This document shows, in pieces, positions 13,701 to 15,183 of a stretch of 15,183 nucleotides of DNA. Source of the DNA: Planctomycetota bacterium (GTDB taxonomy: Bacteria > Planctomycetota > PUPC01 > JACPCR01); assembly GCA_030740295.1 (NCBI GenBank), contig JASLXP010000601.1, forward strand, positions 1-15,183, read 5' to 3'. A program made the translations under genes and the position numbers. The notes under the pieces were generated by a model. The model was given only the letters and a program-made list of their open reading frames with translations, searched no databases and had not been told where the DNA came from. The stretch's first letter is position 1. Each line of letters begins with the position of its first letter.

Positions 13701-15065
13701 GCCGCGCTGCAAGGTCAGGCTGGCCGTGCGGTCGCTCTCGGATTTCCAGATTCGAAAGTCGAAGGGACTGTTCTGGTCGAGACTCAGGAATCGCCATTCG
13801 TTGCGCTCGGGATCGTGAAGAAGCCCACCGACCGTGTTCACGTGGAACTGGTATTGATAGCGCGTGTCCAGGGTACGGCCCTGGTCCCCGCCTTGAACAA
13901 TGCGTTTACGATGATTCAAGGTCAGAGGCTGGTTGAGACTGAGTCTTCGAAGAAATCGATTCTTGAACGGGCCTTCCTTTCTAACGGCGAGGGTCTGTTG
14001 CAGGTGCTTGCCGCCTGCGTTCAGTCGATAAACCATCCGGATGTCGAAAGCATCATTGCCAGGAAAAGCGAGACGGCTGTCGACTCTCACCTCGGCACTC
14101 TTTTCATCATGCTTCGTTTCGATCTTCTTCAGCCGATGCTCGGCCTTGATAAACTTCCCCTCTGCCAGATCACTGATGCCATCCCAGGAATCACTCTCAA
14201 GCAGTTCGGCGGTAAATGGTGGTCTTTGGTTGTCGTTTACCAGGAGCTTGTCTCCCCGCTTGGCTCTTCGAATCGCTCCGGTTGTCTTGTCGATATCAAT
14301 GTCCAATTCGACCGAGCTGATCCGAATGACATCTTCGAGAGTTTTAAGACTGATACTTGGCTTTTCGTTAGACATCGTCTCAGGCAGATAATTTTTCAGG
14401 TCGTTCGGTTCGGGAGGGCGTGCGCAGGGATACATTCTGACCGAATCGATTCTCCCACGAAAGAACGATACGACGCCCGACTTGCTTCCAACAAACAGGT
14501 CACCGCTCTCTGCAATCGGAAAGTCCCATTTCTTTGAGGCAACTTTTTTGCCGTCCAGATAGAGATCCATCTGCGGCCGGCGAAACACCCCGGTGATTCG
14601 ATGCCAGGCCTTTGGCTTCAGCTTGCCGCCGGTCAGGTCGCCGCGCTTTCCGAAGCCCTTGAGACCAAAACTGGGCCTGCCATCCGGCTCAAGATGCAGC
14701 CGGTAGTGTTCGCCGGCCTGGCTGACAATCGTCTGGTAATCGCCGCCGAAAGATTCTACCCAGACCCAGGCGTCGAGGGTCAACTGATCTTTTGCATACA
14801 GTTCCGGGTGACCGCGCACACGCAGAAAACTTCTGCCATTGAATTCAAAGGCATGGCCGGTCAAGCCTTCGGCAAAGGACGCCTTCCCATTGATGACTGC
14901 ATGGTGGCCGCGGCCAGTCGCATCTTTTACATAACGCGCAGATTCTTTGAGAAACGAAAGAACAGCAGAGGGCTTGCATTTGAAAGGCTCAGACTGTTCC
15001 GCCCAGCCATCAGGGGAAAAAAGACAGACGGACAGGATACAGAAACAGACCTGGAGGTGATTCAT
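10728..15065 (-). CDS. Exported LamG plus PcRGLX/YetA-like (PL26-like) polysaccharide lyase family protein
   Basis: A 1445-residue protein. Residues 1-22 form a short signal peptide (CFCILSVCLF, cut after GWA), which supports the ATG at 15065. A LamG/concanavalin-like domain spans about 35-218 (LTLDAWVWVES, AWHRITGVF, MDLYLDGKKV, RIDSVRMY). Residues 245-505 look like a further beta-sandwich of unknown type. From about 570 the protein matches the exo-rhamnogalacturonan lyase (PcRGLX/YetA-like, PL26) layout: a RIFT-barrel start (GVPLPRGSI 587-595, LAHWPDGTIKWLFLVF 617-632), a middle beta region (RGWLTLSDGKRGVTAMLRNM near 884-903), and an alpha/alpha barrel from about 1030 with MWDYGDF (1051-1057), GWTNSEG (1112-1118), RHGVQHW (1164-1170) and YLTGDLR (1190-1196). 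The expected activity is cleavage of rhamnogalacturonan-type pectin outside the cytoplasm; catalytic residues cannot be assigned without a structure. Convergent with the amidohydrolase, so not one operon. Confidence 0.82.
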   Translation of the reverse strand: MNHLQVCFCILSVCLFSPDGWAEQSEPFKCKPSAVLSFLKESARYVKDATGRGHHAVINGKASFAEGLTGHAFEFNGRSFLRVRGHPELYAKDQLTLDAWVWVESFGGDYQTIVSQAGEHYRLHLEPDGRPSFGLKGFGKRGDLTGGKLKPKAWHRITGVFRRPQMDLYLDGKKVASKKWDFPIAESGDLFVGSKSGVVSFFRGRIDSVRMYPCARPPEPNDLKNYLPETMSNEKPSISLKTLEDVIRISSVELDIDIDKTTGAIRRAKRGDKLLVNDNQRPPFTAELLESDSWDGISDLAEGKFIKAEHRLKKIETKHDEKSAEVRVDSRLAFPGNDAFDIRMVYRLNAGGKHLQQTLAVRKEGPFKNRFLRRLSLNQPLTLNHRKRIVQGGDQGRTLDTRYQYQFHVNTVGGLLHDPERNEWRFLSLDQNSPFDFRIWKSESDRTASLTLQRGRRSAGWTSVYDREGGVMAAYRGMARRAPKSISVDAAGTGEFSIHLHPPTQPALDLDSSRAETSLFGDEHVMDWIFYEDEFSFAEPERELADIWSVKNLPSDSAVKPAPQREPDYLRKIPIAEGELEPFVQGGVPLPRGSIQRSDQLRIFDGERELPLQSRTLAHWPDGTIKWLFLVFPLSESKKVKMTPGTGDGQRLPIQITTRNNQAKSLQLRFGEQVQSAKTESAISVSEADGVVSIDTGSLQVTLGKGQQWIKEILIQKKPIHGSQKDGRLSFIDMLRPESGYVTNRSHPSGKRDDGPLEIQSIQVEEKGPLRAIVRLEGMTRNIEPQRVILRVELYGGKPFIRLFHTVEFLYKDPRRAFVRNMGLRLPLQLDPENCQVSAGTEAGPSEAANGREVGLLQTSQHHYRAWQKTETPEDTLHAGGRSRGWLTLSDGKRGVTAMLRNMWQEFPKELRANSDDPSITIGLWPDSVPLMDVRRYSNYPHRSQGESVSDRNDWVERSYYPNDPFVGVSKTHEMLLVFHGEPPEPAAIDSLAADFQSPPLIYAGASWYSDVGVTFPFTSPHRNLSQADTALEKVIDFWLFHQRLHGWYGMWDYGDFQHMFRNGYGWVYSRKDLAEILKQPADKRYAFSRTKRRILDYSTYHDWAHDNGRWGWTNSEGLPGLLLQLQYMRTGRRDIFFAAEAMARHVRDVDIRHDGMWFGRGTRHGVQHWSDGNHEERQTIHSEFRFIHYLTGDLRSRDVAQKLTDRIYTKGKIRIHAAHSGRLYGLLTRWEMTGDKKLGEMLRRYVHCFIVPEGIAESPSVEFPMAATYDKPENINSGGMFFNCFGAMHTLLEYYYLTEDRELRDAIIRMADEAIRRKTKPGLLRKSLAFASKHADDPAPYRTSLQQYLGQGVWRYYFQSVSNNPEHWTGDTSFLVGSVPGSLFWLNDMFYLMTAIERDPDLNNSQRDYLRERNESGQMRHPTRASWQDEYDAPEFEEYLRREK

Positions 15066-15098
15066 GCGTACATTGATACTCTCGAGGCTAAATAGATG

Positions 15099-15167
15099 AT
15101 TCGCCTGAATGATTCTGTCAGACGAATGGGGTCAAACGAATGAAGACAAGAAAGAATTCGTCTGACA
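15099..15167 (-). promoter_or_regulatory. Four-copy 10-mer array (ATTCGTCTGA) upstream of the lyase gene
   Basis: Copies are ATTCGCCTGA (15099-15108), TCAGACGAAT (15118-15127), TCAAACGAAT (15132-15141) and ATTCGTCTGA (15156-15165). The order is thus one orientation, two inverted, then the first orientation again. The outer inverted pair extends to 12 perfect bases (15116-15127 and 15156-15167). It lies 34-102 bp upstream of the ATG at 15065, suitable for an operator, but it could equally be a palindromic intergenic repeat. No confident -35/-10 pair is visible. Confidence 0.5.
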
Positions 15168-15183
15168 CTATCATACTCTACAT

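Noticed and set aside
13815..14537. Plus-strand frames inside the lyase gene, also 11196-12008 and 12894-13529
   Set aside because: They are antisense to a continuous, domain-rich 1445-residue protein and have no recognisable motifs.
15121..15141. Promoter with a TTGACC -35 on the minus strand (about 15131-15136)
   Set aside because: No acceptable -10 hexamer lies at 16-18 bp, and the hexamer is part of the repeated 10-mer array.

Overview
The window looks like a stretch of chromosome, or a metagenome contig, from a bacterium of the Planctomycetes/Verrucomicrobia/Lentisphaerae type. The assignment is inferred from three things: giant exported repeat proteins with a YVPY...LPYEDF.ELW N-terminal signature, a LamG domain fused to a rhamnogalacturonan-lyase-like enzyme, and intergenic regions packed with palindromic repeats. 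No convincing Shine-Dalgarno sequence precedes any of the starts. No rRNA, tRNA, CRISPR array or transposase gene was recognised.

Positions 2-9120 (+) encode two tandem paralogous giant proteins of unknown function, here called A and B. Both are built from repeated, apparently beta-rich modules: a type I module of about 170-187 residues occurs nine times, and a type II module occurs three times. Each protein ends with a matching signature followed by membrane segments. A enters from the left edge and is broken by a one-base frameshift near 1591-1615. A and B are then joined in one open frame, because a 132-bp palindromic element (4415-4546) sits at their junction without a stop codon. That element also supplies the probable start codon of B (4516). 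B carries a signal peptide, three type I modules, one type II module, a coiled coil, TPR-like helices, a further beta domain, a Gly-8 tract and a C-terminal anchor.

Positions 9111-9597 hold a repeat-rich spacer. A heptamer array (TAATNNG) lies at each end in opposite orientation, with a nearly identical 90-bp sequence duplicated between them. The last sense codons and stop of B lie in the left array. The right array abuts the start codon of the next gene.

Positions 9598-10425 (+) encode a 275-residue amidohydrolase-2/COG3618-type TIM-barrel hydrolase with an unusual active-site motif. Convergent to it, 15065-10728 (-) encodes a 1445-residue exported protein: LamG, then a beta-sandwich region, then a PcRGLX/YetA-like (PL26-like) rhamnogalacturonan-lyase architecture. 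Between them (10426-10727) is a nested inverted-repeat element. Upstream of the large minus-strand gene is a four-copy 10-mer array (15099-15166).

Functionally, the right half suggests plant or algal polysaccharide use: a pectin-type lyase, and possibly a sugar-lactone hydrolase. The left half looks like very large envelope or surface proteins whose role cannot be deduced. The most unusual features are the undescribed-looking modular giant proteins, and the way mobile palindromes have become part of coding sequence and of gene boundaries.
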